A DNA stretch of 64,000 nucleotides from Embiotoca jacksoni (taxonomy: Eukaryota; Chordata; Actinopteri; Embiotocidae), in the NCBI GenBank assembly GCA_022577435.1, contig JAKOON010000006.1, positions 13,400,501 through 13,464,500 of the forward strand. Reading direction: 5' to 3'. The notes beneath the pieces are model-generated. The model searched no databases. It saw nothing but the letters and a program-made list of their open reading frames with translations, and was not told the DNA's origin. Shown here in pieces: positions 10,518 to 21,386 of the stretch (the stretch's first letter is position 1; the number at the start of each line of letters is the position of its first letter). Position numbers and translations under genes: made by a program.

Positions 10518-11475
10518 CTGAGAGTACAACAATTGTAATTAAGCTCAACAACAGTGGATATTGATACAGCTCTTTATGCTACTTTACAAAGCTAATAGTA
10601 CAAAGTCCTTGAACGGGATCTGGGACATCAATAGAAAGACCAGAGCAACCTTTGCTTTCCTCTTGCTCCATATTCAATATAAACCAGATGAGTGATAAGC
10701 AGGCTGAGAGCTGATAGTGTTTTCAGCATGCACTGTAAAGTACAGTGCCACAATGCAAAAGCTTTCTAACTGAGGCTAAAACTTCTCCTCCCACTCTCTG
10801 CTGCATCAGAACAATTATTTACAATGTAAGTGGTAAAAGTGCTTAGATTTGCAGAACTTCTTCACTAGTTCATGAACATAGCTGTAAATGTAGGTCAGTG
10901 CACAGAGATTGACTGTGCTTCTCAACAAATTTACCCCCAAACCCACTGGTTAGTTTCCTTCTCTTCTGCCTCAGCTTTTCTCTTCTTGAGAAGGTCCCTG
11001 TCCCGCAATCGGCGACGGATTCCACCTTTAAAACAGAAACCCAGTACAGAGAAACCACATGTTTATATCAAAGATACACTGAGCAGCATTTGTTACGCAT
11101 GACTCGCTAATGTGACTCATGGCATATAAAGAGTTGATTTATAGAGATTTTTTTTCTTTGCAGCTACATGCTGGCAAGGCTTTAGCAGACGTATTTACAA
11201 GCTTGGGTTTAATGTACAATTACACAGATTGACACAATTAGTCCGTCATTTGTAGTATAACTGCACAGACGTTGATCAAAATACCTCGGTCTCTGAGTTG
11301 ACCTCAAGTCACCACACAGTGTACAAAGATGTAACTGGCTCACTCAGCTTTTTGGTGTAAACATATTGAAGTACCTCATTTTAAAAGAAGAGAAGAATTT
11401 CAAAAAGTTACCTTGGACCTCATTTGGATTTTGATATTCCAACTCTTCTTTCTCTTGTTGTGACATCTGCTCCAT
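9914..11475 (-). CDS. hemgn: Hemogen, erythroid nuclear protein, complete three-exon gene
   Basis: Join of minus-strand exons 11475-11412, 11025-10935 and 10517-9914, giving 252 residues. Recognition rests on the exon-2 block LRDRDLLKKRKAEAEEKETN followed by QWVWG. It aligns residue for residue with the conserved hemogen N-terminal helix (human LRNRELLRKRKAEVHEKETS, from memory). A basic KRRGRPRKTD segment near residues 68-77 looks like a nuclear localisation signal or AT-hook. The remainder is a Pro/Ala/Val/Gln-rich low-complexity region, then an acidic tail with LGSDEEEDISPS. Hemogen is a nuclear factor of haematopoietic cells and a GATA1 target in mammals. The protein is about half the human length (484 aa) and lacks the human tail repeats. 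The neighbours trmo and anp32b agree with human synteny. Confidence 0.9.
10935..11025 (-). CDS. hemgn: hemgn coding exon 2
   Basis: Residues 22-52, the conserved hemogen signature helix rich in Arg, Lys and Glu, ending QWVWG. The acceptor is TTTAAAG|GTGGA and the donor GGGG|GTAAAT sits in a G run, so the exact base is fixed only by the phase of exon 3. Confidence 0.9.
11412..11475 (-). CDS. hemgn: hemgn coding exon 1
   Basis: Residues 1-22: MEQMSQQEKEELEYQNPNEV and on. Donor CCAAG|GTAAC. A second in-frame Met at residue 4 could also serve as start. Confidence 0.82.
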
Positions 11476-11562
11476 TCTGACTCCTGTTTTGAATGAATTC
11501 AACTCATTGAAGGCGGGCAAGCGCAGAAAACAAGACAGAATAACCTCTGACTGTTTTCTATT

Positions 11563-11721
11563 CCCACCCCTAAATGAATTATCTGGTTAACCATTACCAT
11601 AGTGCAGGGAGAGTACTTGCAGCTTTGGTCTTATCATATTTGTAAAGGCGGATGAGTTGGCGCAGCACTGACAGAGAAAAAAAATAAAAAAAAAATTGTG
11701 TGTGTGGGCAGCTTGTGATAG
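11563..11721. promoter_or_regulatory. hemgn: Putative hemgn promoter with CACCC and three GATA motifs
   Basis: Within 250 bp upstream of the hemgn ATG there is CCCACCCC at 11563-11570 (plus strand). AGATAA is at 11584-11579 and TGATAA at 11636-11631 (both minus strand), and TGATAG at 11716-11721 (plus). WGATAR plus CACCC/KLF boxes is the usual erythroid promoter grammar, and mammalian hemogen is GATA1-driven. The motifs are seen; their function is inferred. Confidence 0.45.
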
Positions 11722-11760
11722 GAAGAAATACATATATATGTGCTAATGGAGAAACTCCAT

Positions 11761-12059
11761 ATAGCCTATTTAGACTGCTGCTCAAAAATAAAGCAAAAAC
11801 AGTACATGTAAAATACTTTTTTAATTAAACTTGTGAGCAGACTAGTCAATAAAATAATATATAGCCTATTTAGACTGCTGCTCAAAAATAAAGCAAAAAC
11901 GGTACATGTAAAATACTTTTTTAATTAAACTTGTGAGCAGACTAGTCAATAAAATAAAATATAGCCTATTTAGACTGCTGCTCAAAAATAAAGCAAAAAC
12001 GGTACATGTAAAATATTTTTTAATTAAACTTGTGAGCAGACTAGTCAATAAAATAAAAT
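11761..12059. repeat. Tandem repeat, about 3 copies of a 100-bp unit
   Basis: Three successive near-identical 100-bp units start at 11761, 11861 and 11961, each beginning ATAGCCTATTTAGACTGCTG. Only a few substitutions and one deletion separate them. The unit contains the palindrome GACTAGTC. It is not coding; the open frames across it simply repeat. Confidence 0.95.
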
Positions 12060-12277
12060 GTTGTGCATGTGCTGAACCAAAAACTGAATCTTTAAGCGAA
12101 ATAGTTTACAAAAGGCAAAACTTTGAATGAAGACAATTATTCAATGTCTAAATTCTGAAGGGCCCAAAACAGTTCGGGTTTTATTAAGTTTTGAATATGT
12201 TCCAAAGGCCCACATGTGGCTTTCTGAATAAATACTAGTTAGTTATACTGTCACTAAGAGATGTCAAATGGGTCTGT

Positions 12278-12279
<2 letters not shown>

Positions 12280-12309
<30 letters not shown>
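12280..12309 (+). repeat. Run of 30 consecutive G
   Basis: Uninterrupted G tract seen directly, in the hemgn-anp32b intergenic gap. It can form G-quadruplexes and is a likely length-variable or assembly-error-prone site. A second G run of 16 lies at 13513-13528. Confidence 0.95.
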
Positions 12310-12310
<1 letters not shown>

Positions 12311-14039
12311 GAGCGACATTGCAGAGCACTCAGATAGCCTGAAACCAAGTGAGAGATCCTGTCTTCTAAAAGAGCAGGGGCAGATCTGTCTTATCTCTCA
12401 GATGGAGAGCAGCTCAGTTGGGGTGTGTTCTCAATCTTCTCACAACACATTGAGCCCTGATGTGTGTTTGAGCCACTCAGAGAAAAAAATGGCTATCCTG
12501 CAGAGTAAATAACACTCAACTGCCAATTGCCTCCAGCACTGTAATGGAAATGTTGAGGGTCCTTTTGTTCAAATCACTGACTTCTGTGTGGAGGGAGGTT
12601 CTTGCAATCCACACACAATTTCTTAAAAAAAACCTATATATATATATATATATATACACAGTAAGAGAATTTAAATTACTGTCTGTTTGATGTGCATTCT
12701 TTATGGGTGAACTCATGAGTGCAAATAAGTGGCAGTGGAAAATATTCTCTCATTTCAGTATTCAAACTCACTACACACCCACTGCGATAAACAACACCGT
12801 TACATTTAAACAAAAACTAATTTACACACACTCAAATTCGAGCTACAGATGTTCACCAGCACCTCCATTATCAGTGTGGACTCCCAGCTGGTCAAAAGAT
12901 CACAGATGGCACACAGTTAACTCTTCAGATAATAAAAAGGTCCAACAAAGGACTCCTTCCAAGTCTCTCTAAATATCTGTCACTATCAGTATCAGCAGTA
13001 CTGTTGCAGCCAAAAGCAGAGACGGCTGTCATTCACAAACATCCCTGCTGATGCACAATGACACCTAAATTTGAAGAATGTCAGTATACAGTGCCATCTT
13101 CTGGACTGCCTTTTCAACTACCAAACACCGTGTTAAAGACTGTTTTTATGTGTATACTCTGAACGTATGAGGCCGGAGATATGGTATTTGGATAGTGTGC
13201 CCTCAACAGTGGCTATATAGCAGTATATGGCTAAATCCATCCTATATCCTTACTATGTCACTAACCTTAATTTTTTTTTTTTTAAACTCCATAATTTGAC
13301 AAATACACAGAATATTAAGGCTGATTTGTTGTTTTATTTGACTCAAACTCAGCCATCACTCTCAGTAGTTTTCTACTTCATGGCTCTGGGTGTCTCAGGA
13401 AGTAATGGGGAGGGGTTGGAGGGGGTGCCCGACTCCTCCATATATATATACAATGCTCTCTTTACTGCAAACCAAATACACCCCTCCTTTCTAGTAATGT
13501 GGCCAAACTGGTGGGGGGGGGGGGGGGGAGAAAAAAAAAAAACAAACAGGCATTTATGATTCATGCTTTGAGTTTATTTGTCAAAAATGTACACACAGAT
13601 CACACATTTGCAAGATATATTTTTGCTTCAGTAGGCAACAGGTTTGCATAACATTTAAAATGTGTGATTTTTTTGCCTGACCTGTGCACTGATTGTGGGA
13701 CAATTTAAGTACACCAAAACGCAGGTTTGCTTTCTGTGAAACTTTATTAAGTTAGGCATAAACAGAGTTCACCATGTGACCTACATTCTCGACGTCTATT
13801 TTGCGTAATCTGCACACATGTATTCTGCACAACGTCGCTGCATCACATTGACTTTAAACACCCCCCCCCCAAAAAAAAAATGGCTCATGTCTTCACTAAG
13901 CACGGTACAGTAGTTTCCTTGCAGAAATAAATTGCACCACAGCACTGTTTCGGGGGCAGCGTCATGTTTTGTGACTGCAATGCCTATTGAGCAGCGATGG
14001 GCGTTTCTGGACGCAGATGGCGCTGTTGAGCATATATTT
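12310..14039. other. hemgn-anp32b intergenic DNA
   Basis: No gene seen. Contains a (TA)n tract at 12635-12656, the G16 run at 13513-13528 followed by an A tract, and AT-rich filler. It is the distal part of the divergent region between hemgn and anp32b. Confidence 0.6.
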
Positions 14040-14207
14040 TGTTTCAGTCCCGTTTCCCTCCATGGTTTCCCCTCTCTCCGACTAACTTAGCGTTTGGCTC
14101 AGTTCATTATACAGTCCTATATTCTCCCTCCATTAGGGCATCTCTGCCTTTGGACTGAAGATCCCAGCAAAACCCGAGAGAGAAAAGTTTAACTTTCATA
14201 GGGCACG
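14040..14207 (+). promoter_or_regulatory. anp32b: Probable anp32b proximal promoter and 5' UTR
   Basis: Pyrimidine-rich sequence (CCCCTCTCTCCGACTAACTT) immediately upstream of the anp32b start. The start codon context is GGGCACGATGG, with G at +4. The transcription start cannot be placed by eye. Confidence 0.4.
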
Positions 14208-14261
14208 ATGGACATGAAAAAGAGGATCCACTTGGAGCTAAGAAACAGGACACCGTCTGAT
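14208..14261 (+). CDS. anp32b: anp32b coding exon 1
   Basis: Residues 1-18, MDMKKRIHLELRNRTPSD, donor GAT|GTGAGT. It lies at the edge of a CpG-rich zone and is followed by a 3.0-kb intron. Confidence 0.93.
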
Positions 14262-14272
14262 GTGAGTCGTGC

Positions 14273-14304
<32 letters not shown>

Positions 14305-17300
14305 CAACCCTTAGTTTTCTGGCTAGCCTCGCTAGCTAGCTTGCTACTTTTTTTTTTTTTTTTTTTTTTGCTTTGCGAGTGACCTGTGTGGCTAAACGTA
14401 ATGGTGACCACATGGGCTTTTTTTTTTTTTTAAAGATGATGTTTCTTCTTTATAACGGGGCGGAAAACACTCGGCACAAACAAGCTCCGATCCCCCTTTT
14501 TTTTTTTTTTTTTTTTAATACTAGTCTCGGATTTTTTTTGGGGCGTACAAGAGAGGGGACACCGAGACGAGGGGAAAAAAAAAGCTTTATATTCAATCGT
14601 TACTTTGAAACGACGAAGTCCCCCCCTCAAAAGCTCAAAAGCTCCGCCGGTATTATCGCAGTGCTTTAACCGTTTCGCAGCCCCCCTTCCTCGGTCGGTC
14701 AGCGGCGCACACGCACGCACGGTGGTTTCGGCTCGTCTCCACCGCGGTGGCACAATTAGTAAACTTCTTTTCACGCCGATGTGTTCATGAAACCTGCTTT
14801 CCCTGCGCCGCGTTTTGCCATTCAAGAGCGAGAGAGCGGTGTGTTTTATACAGACCTTGGGAGCCATGTTTTGCTGCTAGCATAACTGCTATATAAAAAA
14901 AAAATAATAAAAAAAAAAAAAAAAAAATGGGGCGCTTTTTTTTTTTTTTTATTACAACTCTTAAAAGATGTTCGTGCTAAAAAATAATAATAAAAAAATG
15001 TAAGAGTTTTTGTATAAAAGACCAAACGAGCCGATCGCGAGTCATGTCCTGACATTTCTGTAACGTTTACCATCAAAATGGGACAAATTCAGCAGCGACA
15101 ACAACAACACACACACACACACACACACAAACCCAACACTTGGTTCACCGGTCATCGTTTCACCTCCTTCACTGAAGTATGAACCCGTAAAACACGAACC
15201 ACCCGGCGGACACACTCCGCTCCTCTCCGCGGTGTCTTTAAACACGTCCAAGCTGTTGCAATCCGTAAGTTGTTGTTTTTTTTTGAACGGGAAGTGTCCA
15301 TCGGTTTAATTCCTGTAAATAGACCCGGTCGTCGCCCACCAGCAGCTCTCTCTTTTTTTTTTTCTTTCTTTCTTTCCCCCCCCAGCTGTCTGCTCTCTAA
15401 AATGTGACATGCTGATGAAAGTGAAGTCTGCTGATCGTTCAGACAACAAGCCAGATAACTTCGTGTTTTTTTGTTCCCGCCATATTACCCCCCTTCTCCA
15501 CACCGACCCCCCCCCCCCAAAAAAAAAAAAAAGACAACAAGAATACGTCCACTTAAAACATCAAAACAACAACGAGTCTGTGCTCCGGTATTTGTTTTTT
15601 TGTTTTTGTTTTTTTAAGCCGGTGGTTGTAACGATGAACCAGCGGCTTCATGAACCGAGACAGGCTGCTTGAAAGACCCGGAGATCCGGAGCACCGCGCT
15701 TCGTGCGTGGGCAGCCCCCAAAAAAAAAAAAACCTCGACGGTCGGCGTTTCCCCCCCTCATGCACGAAATAAAACAAATTTAACACAGGAAAAAAACAAC
15801 AACACTTCAGATAATGTTTACGTAGCTACAATCACTCTTTCTACACAGCACGTTCCGCCATTGAAGCGACCAGAGGACCGCATACTGTATCTCAGGCATC
15901 GCCATGTTGTCATTCTGTCGTCTGAAGCTCTGGGAGAGAGGACCTGTCTCCATCTTTGTTTTTGTTTTATATATACTAAAAATGTCCGTTCTCAATATAT
16001 TTCCTTCGACCTGAAAGCGATGTTGTACCCTGTAACAAAAGCTGGCAATATCAAGGAATATTCCACTTTTTTTTTTTTTTTTCTTTTTTTTTTTTTTCCC
16101 CCCATTGAAAAGCTGGTTTAACGAAAAAAAAAAAAAAAAGAGGAGCGTCTTTACTGAGGGTGTAATTCGCGATCCTTCCCGCTGCTGCTGGGTTGGTTAA
16201 TGGCGGGCAGACAGACTCGAGCTGCTCCTCCGCCGCACGGCAGCGTTTAAAAAAAGGGGGCAATGGCTAGCCTGTAGCGAGCTAGCTCACAAAAAAAAAA
16301 AAAAAAAAAATCATTGCATTTGTCATTAGTGACTGAATCAGCAGGACATGTGGGAAGCTGCTGCTGCTGCTGGGCTCTTCCTCGTCTCCCAACAAATCGA
16401 TGTATTTATCTGTCGCGGCCGAGCAAATGAAGCCCACAGTGGTACAAAGTGTTGTTAGATGGAGCCACGAGGAGCGTTTTCGGTGTTTTGTTTTGTTTTG
16501 TTTACTTCACAAATCAGGATCTTTGACGTTTTGACAACAACTTTTTTTTTTTTTTTTTTTTCCCTGTTCCACAATGAATTGCGCAACCAGTGTTAGCTTT
16601 AAGTAACTCAAACTAACTCCGCCTTCAGACTTGTTTTTCTTATATTTTTAAGCAACTATAAAAAAAAAAATATATGCCTTTTTGAATCGCTTTACGCAAA
16701 GTAAAGGGCCCTTTCACGAAACAACCACCCCTGTTTTACGCGTTGTATTTAGGTTGTACAGCTGCTTTTCTTAGCAGCTGTAGATTTAATTGACAAAATA
16801 AGAGTTTGTGAAATATATCCTAAAACGGGAAATATTTGGTTTGTTTTAGAATAAAACGTAGCCATAGATAAGTATTGCAGGGCTACGATGTAACGATTAT
16901 TTTCATTATTCAATGAATCTGTTGAATATTTTCTTCATCAATAGATTAGCTGTTTTGGTCTTTAAAATGGTGAAAGACAATGACCAGTGTTTGTCAAAGT
17001 CCAAATTGCAACCTAAAATGTTTTTTGTCCCGACCAACAGCCCGCCACCAAAATATAGTTTATTATCATGGGGGACTTAAAGAACCAGAAAATATTTACA
17101 TTTTAGAAATTGGGTTCAGGGAATTGTTGCATTTTTCATTAAAAAAAAAATAAAATAATAATAATCACTCAAAACAATATATTGATTATCAGATATCAAA
17201 TTTATTAAATGGCTAATCTTTTCATCTAAAGCAGTTATAGTATCACAACATGCATAAAATATTGCAGTTTATTAATGCAATATTATATTTTTCTACATTT

Positions 17301-17928
17301 CAGGTACGAGAACTCGTCCTCGACAATTGTCGATCAGTTGAAGGAAAAATCGAAGGCCTCACAGCTGAGTTTGTCAACCTGGAATTCCTCAGTTTGATAA
17401 ATGTTGGCTTAATCTCAGTCTCCAACCTGCCTAAACTAGGAAAACTGAAAAAGGTAAGTGTGATGTTCCACCTTCATACGCCTTCTAAAAACTAATGTGA
17501 CAGCTGGATTAATCTCTCTTTCCACTTGTCTTTCAGCTGGAGTTGAGTGACAACAGAATCAGCGGCGGTCTTGATGTTTTAGCAGAGAAACTTCCCAACC
17601 TCACACATCTAAACCTGAGTGGCAACAAATTGAAAGACATCAGCACATTGGAACCATTGGTATGTGTCCAGATGGATGTGTTTTAAGAGCCATTTAGATG
17701 CAACACAGTGGTTCCACATGTCTTTGGAATGATGGAGACTTGTGCAGACTTTATGCTTTTGGTGTTTTATATCATGTTAATACAATATTTATAGTCAACA
17801 ACAAACTAAAACGTGTATTGCTGTGGTGCATACACAGCTGTACTAAGGGAAATGTGGTTGTAGTTCATCGAATGTTATTACATCGTCAGCATACAAATAC
17901 CAACTACATTTCTAATGTCAAGGCTGCT

Positions 17929-17968
<40 letters not shown>

Positions 17969-20900
17969 ACATTAATATTCAAACAAGTTGCACTGCATCA
18001 TATGCTGGAACTGACAGTGGAAAAAGGTCAGCAGGAACCCTTCTTATTCAATTGTTTGTTTTAAAAAAAAAAAGAGAATTATCATTGAAAAAGACACCAT
18101 TGAATTCAATTGACTGCACATGCGGCTGTTCTTGTTAAGGGTTCAAGAAATTTTTACGCATTTTACGATCGTGTTTTTTTTTCCTGAAACACACTTTAGA
18201 AAGCAAAGCTTCACGTAGAAAAATTACCAGATATTTTTGTCTAATCCAGAAGCAAAAATCATGTAAACCCAGTAGCAGTTTTGTTTACTGATCGGCACCG
18301 CTGGCTGCAGTGTCCCAATACAGCCCGAGATGTTAAAGGGATAACCCAACCAGTAGAAGACATGCACGGGCTGACCATCAAAGTCGTCTCACATTACATC
18401 TCAGTACCACTAAAACAGGAGAACACAGTTGAGCAGCAGAGTGTAATCACAGCACTTCGCTGCTTCTCATCCACAGAAAAAGCTGGACAACCTGAAGAGT
18501 TTGGACCTGTTCAACTGTGAAGTGACAAACCTCAACGACTACAGAGAGAGTGTGTTCAAGCTGCTGCCTCAGCTCACCTACCTGGATGGCTACGACATGG
18601 AGGACAGGGAAGCCTCTGACTCTGACGGAGAGGTGGACGGAGATGGTGTAGATGATGATGAGGATGAAGGTATGACGTTTCATCCACTCTTTCCAGCGGC
18701 TCAGATTAACTGACAAACAGAATGAGAATCATACGCTCTGTAATTTTCTAAATAATATAGATCAGCATTACAACATGGTTTAATAAATTCTGTCTCTCAC
18801 TTTTAATGGATAACTGCTGATTTTCTACTTTTTAAGCTAACAAATCTCATGAAAAGACCAAAACCAACAATAAATTGCTCTTGCTAATAGCTATTGTCTG
18901 TGAATCCCATGTCTGAATTTAGCGCATTCCTCTGAGCCATGAAGCTCCAACGTTGTTCAGAGACATCAGTTTGACATGCTGTTGCACTGGCTGATGTGTT
19001 TCTCTATGATGACAAATATGTGCACTGTAGTTCATTTAGAAACAATATCACAGACAAATCACAGTGATCACTTTCACATCTCTGAAAAGGGATCACTGTG
19101 ACCGGTCTGCTTTCACTTTGTGCTAGACTGATTCTTTTTACTTTTTGTTTGTTGCAGAGGGAGAGGAGGAGGAAGATGAGGATGGAGAGGAGGAGGATTT
19201 TGATGAGGAAGAAGACGAAGAGGAAGACGAAGAGGAGGTAGAAGGAGAGGAGGAGGATGAAGAAGTCAGCGGTGAAGATGAGGTAAAAACACAACAAGCT
19301 TGGTGGGGTCATTGAAGCAGTTCAGATTGCATTGTGTCTGATGTTTCAACTTGTGAAATTTTTGTCTACCAAGGAGGAAGACTTTGGTCAGGATGGAGAA
19401 GTAGATGAAGAAGATGAGGATGAGGATGAAGATGAAGATGGTATGTATCTACTTAAAGTAACTTTATACCCAGTTTTAGCTTCATGTGTTAAAAACTGCA
19501 TTTAAACCCAGAACATCTCAAACAGCACAACACTCAGTCACAAGTCCCTCCATCTCTTATTTCATGACAAACGCAGACAAGGCCGAGACTTCCATCAGGG
19601 GCATGATGATTTTATTATTTCTACAGAAAAGAAGTAACTTGATTTGTGTTTTGGAAAATGGCTAAGAAATATCAAATAAAGTGGCTAAATACAAATGCAG
19701 TCATGTTACTCATTAAGTGAGTCGAAAATGTTTGTATAAAGCCAACATGAGCCCTTCTCTCAAATGGAAAATTGAAAATGCCAAATACTTCTACACAGCG
19801 AGAGAACCGTATTGGCCTGTAAAGTGTGCTGTGTGTGGGCAAAGGTTTGGTATGTTTTTAAATTCATAAAAAAAGAAAGAAGAGAGTTCAGCTTTTCCAT
19901 TTTATTTCTACAAAAGCTCTAAAGGTAAATAAAGAAAATGTGTTGGTAGAATGGGGAGTACATGTGCATATATGGGTGCCGTGGCTAACTTTGTATCGAG
20001 GGCTACAGGCTGTGGCCAAAGTGGTCGTATGTTCCCCTACAAACAGCGCATGAAGCTTGTCCAATCCATTGATCAGTTACCATGATACAAAAATGAAGCT
20101 GCCTATAGCTGATTGTTTGATTAAAAAAAAAAACAACGAGGAGCCAACAAAAGGCTCTGAATCAGATGTCACTGATGATGAAAGTGCAGGCAGGGGAAAA
20201 AAAAAAACTACTGATCCTGTGAAGAATAAAAGTTACTACTTTTAACCACAGTGCCTCACACAGTACTAGTTGTTGTGGTATGAGGGGGAAACTAGGCTGG
20301 AGGCTTTCTACAAGGTGGCTGGTCTATTGCAGGTGACTCAAAATTTGTGACAATGTCAGTGCAGTTTAACTTTGAAACTTTGTTTCAAACAACAGTAAGA
20401 AACACAAAACCTGCTGAAGCAGAAGTGTGACCTGAAACACTTAGCCCCTACTGATTTACTTTCAGCGGTTACGTGAGAGTAATCGCTCAGCAGAGCCACT
20501 GCTTGTTGTAGAGAAATGTAATATTCAAATTCAAATATTTTCCATGTCTCGAGTCACTTTATATCTTCACGGCAATGCAAAACTGGGGAATGCAAATTAA
20601 GGCCACTTATCATCAGCGTCCAAGGTCTTTGATAAATATAATGATGTACCAAAAACCAAAAGTTGCAGCCACCTGAGAAAGTTGGTAGCAGTAAAAAAGT
20701 GAGTCGGTTGCCCTGATATTTGAAGATATTTGATTTCAGTAAGATTATGACACCTGCTGGAGATTCTAGTTACTTTAAACCAAAAGGTGTAAAGGGACTG
20801 CTTTGGTGGTTAATACATACTGACTATTATAACTAAAATAAGACATGCACTGCTAGTCATAAGTAAAACAAACTGACAATCTTAATCAGGGCATTAAAAA

Positions 20901-21386
20901 CTAAGTGGAGCTCAGTGCAGAAGGTCTGAGGAGGGCAGGGCCCGTTTAAAACAAGAGAAATTTCAGTGCTGAACATTCATATCTGACACTGTTTATTTTG
21001 AGCTCCGAATAATGTAACACGAGAACATGCAGGGACAGCAAAACATGATAGTGGCCATTCTTAAGCACTGCCTCAGATCCCACACAGAATGTGTTTGATA
21101 GTACAAAGATTAAAGTTGTTTATGATGAAGTAAGTGTGAGGAACCTTCTACGATAGCCAACATCTAAAGACTATATCTGAGGTCGATTGCTGTGTTCATG
21201 GTTGCAGATATAATTTTGTATTTGTTTGGATAAGACTGAAGTTTTGTGATATCGGCATTGGGACACCACCTGATACATATTTCTTCTTCTTTACCCCCAG
21301 AAGCAGAAACTGCTGCCAAAGGCGAGAAGAGAAAGCGAGAACCAGAGGATGAAGACGAGGACGACGATGACGAAGACGACGATTAA
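14208..21386 (+). CDS. anp32b: Acidic leucine-rich nuclear phosphoprotein 32 B, complete seven-exon gene
   Basis: Join 14208-14261, 17304-17453, 17537-17659, 18477-18669, 19158-19282, 19374-19440, 21301-21386. All junctions are GT-AG and phases close, giving 265 residues (human about 251). ANP32 proteins are nuclear histone chaperones and phosphatase regulators with an N-terminal leucine-rich-repeat solenoid and an acidic tail. Seen: MDMKKRIHLELRNRTPSD; LRRs with GLTAEFVNLEFLSLINVGLI, LELSDNRISGGL and LTHLNLSGNKLKDI; the LRR cap CEVTNLNDYRESVFKLLPQL; an almost pure Asp/Glu tail from about 155; and a KRKR nuclear signal at 247-250. NVGLISVSNLPKL, RELVLDNC and AEFVNLEFL favour the B paralogue over A or E. 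The synteny with hemgn also fits ANP32B. Confidence 0.95.
14262..16600 (+). other. CpG-bearing, homopolymer-dense 5' part of anp32b intron 1
   Basis: More than ten A or T runs of roughly 12-26 bases (e.g. 14278-14303, 14349-14369, 14499-14516, 16290-16310, 16542-16561) alternate with CG-containing, GC-richer sequence. No exon with supported coding content was found here. Several open frames exist only because homopolymers encode Phe or Lys runs. Confidence 0.7.
16877..17235 (+). repeat. Dispersed AT-rich fish repeat (MITE-like), near full length
   Basis: Begins GCAGGGCTACGATGTAACGA, has internal blocks such as AATGGTGAAAGACAATGACC and CCAGAAAATATTTACATTTT, and ends with GATTATCAGATATC-like sequence. 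This order matches a very common percomorph repeat whose ends carry ATCGATTA motifs (from memory). It is inserted just upstream of anp32b exon 2. Confidence 0.6.
17304..17453 (+). CDS. anp32b: anp32b coding exon 2
   Basis: Residues 19-68, first LRRs: VRELVLDNCRSVEGKIEGL to NLPKLGKLKK. Acceptor TTTCAG, donor AAG|GTAAGT. Confidence 0.95.
17537..17659 (+). CDS. anp32b: anp32b coding exon 3
   Basis: Residues 69-109, LRRs LELSDNRISGGLDVLAEKL and NLTHLNLSGNKLKDISTLEP. Acceptor TTTCAG, donor TTG|GTATGT. The exon is only 83 bp from exon 2. Confidence 0.95.
17932..17966. repeat. (TA)n microsatellite in anp32b intron 3
   Basis: About 17 uninterrupted TA units. Confidence 0.95.
18477..18669 (+). CDS. 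anp32b: anp32b coding exon 4
   Basis: Residues 110-174: last LRR and cap (LKSLDLFNCEVTNLNDYRES, LLPQLTYLDGYD), then the start of the acidic tail (SDSDGEVDGDG). Acceptor CCACAG, donor GAAG|GTATGA. Confidence 0.95.
19158..19282 (+). CDS. anp32b: anp32b coding exon 5
   Basis: Residues 174-215, almost only Glu and Asp, with one FDEEED and a VSGEDE end. The purine-rich coding strand is nearly all GAN codons. Acceptor TTGCAG, donor GAG|GTAAAA. Confidence 0.9.
19374..19440 (+). CDS. anp32b: anp32b coding exon 6
   Basis: Residues 216-238, EEDFGQDGEVDEEDEDEDED and on. It is short (67 nt). Acceptor ACCAAG, donor GATG|GTATGT. It is kept because its phases join exons 5 and 7 exactly and human ANP32B has an equivalent FGLDEEDED segment. 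Confidence 0.88.
21301..21386 (+). CDS. anp32b: anp32b coding exon 7 (terminal)
   Basis: Residues 238-265 plus TAA: AETAAKGEKRKREPEDEDED and an all-acidic end. It carries the conserved KRKR nuclear localisation signal. Acceptor ACCCCCAG. Confidence 0.93.

Noticed and set aside
14430..14867. 145-aa minus-strand open frame in anp32b intron 1
   Set aside because: Contains homopolymer-encoded Lys and Phe runs and no conserved block; the sense strand is clearly anp32b intron.
19740..19860. Peptide-like MSPSLKWKIENAKYFYTARE with YWPVKCAVCGQRF in anp32b intron 6
   Set aside because: It faintly recalls the N-terminus of a transposon protein but is short, without partner motifs, and I cannot name a family.
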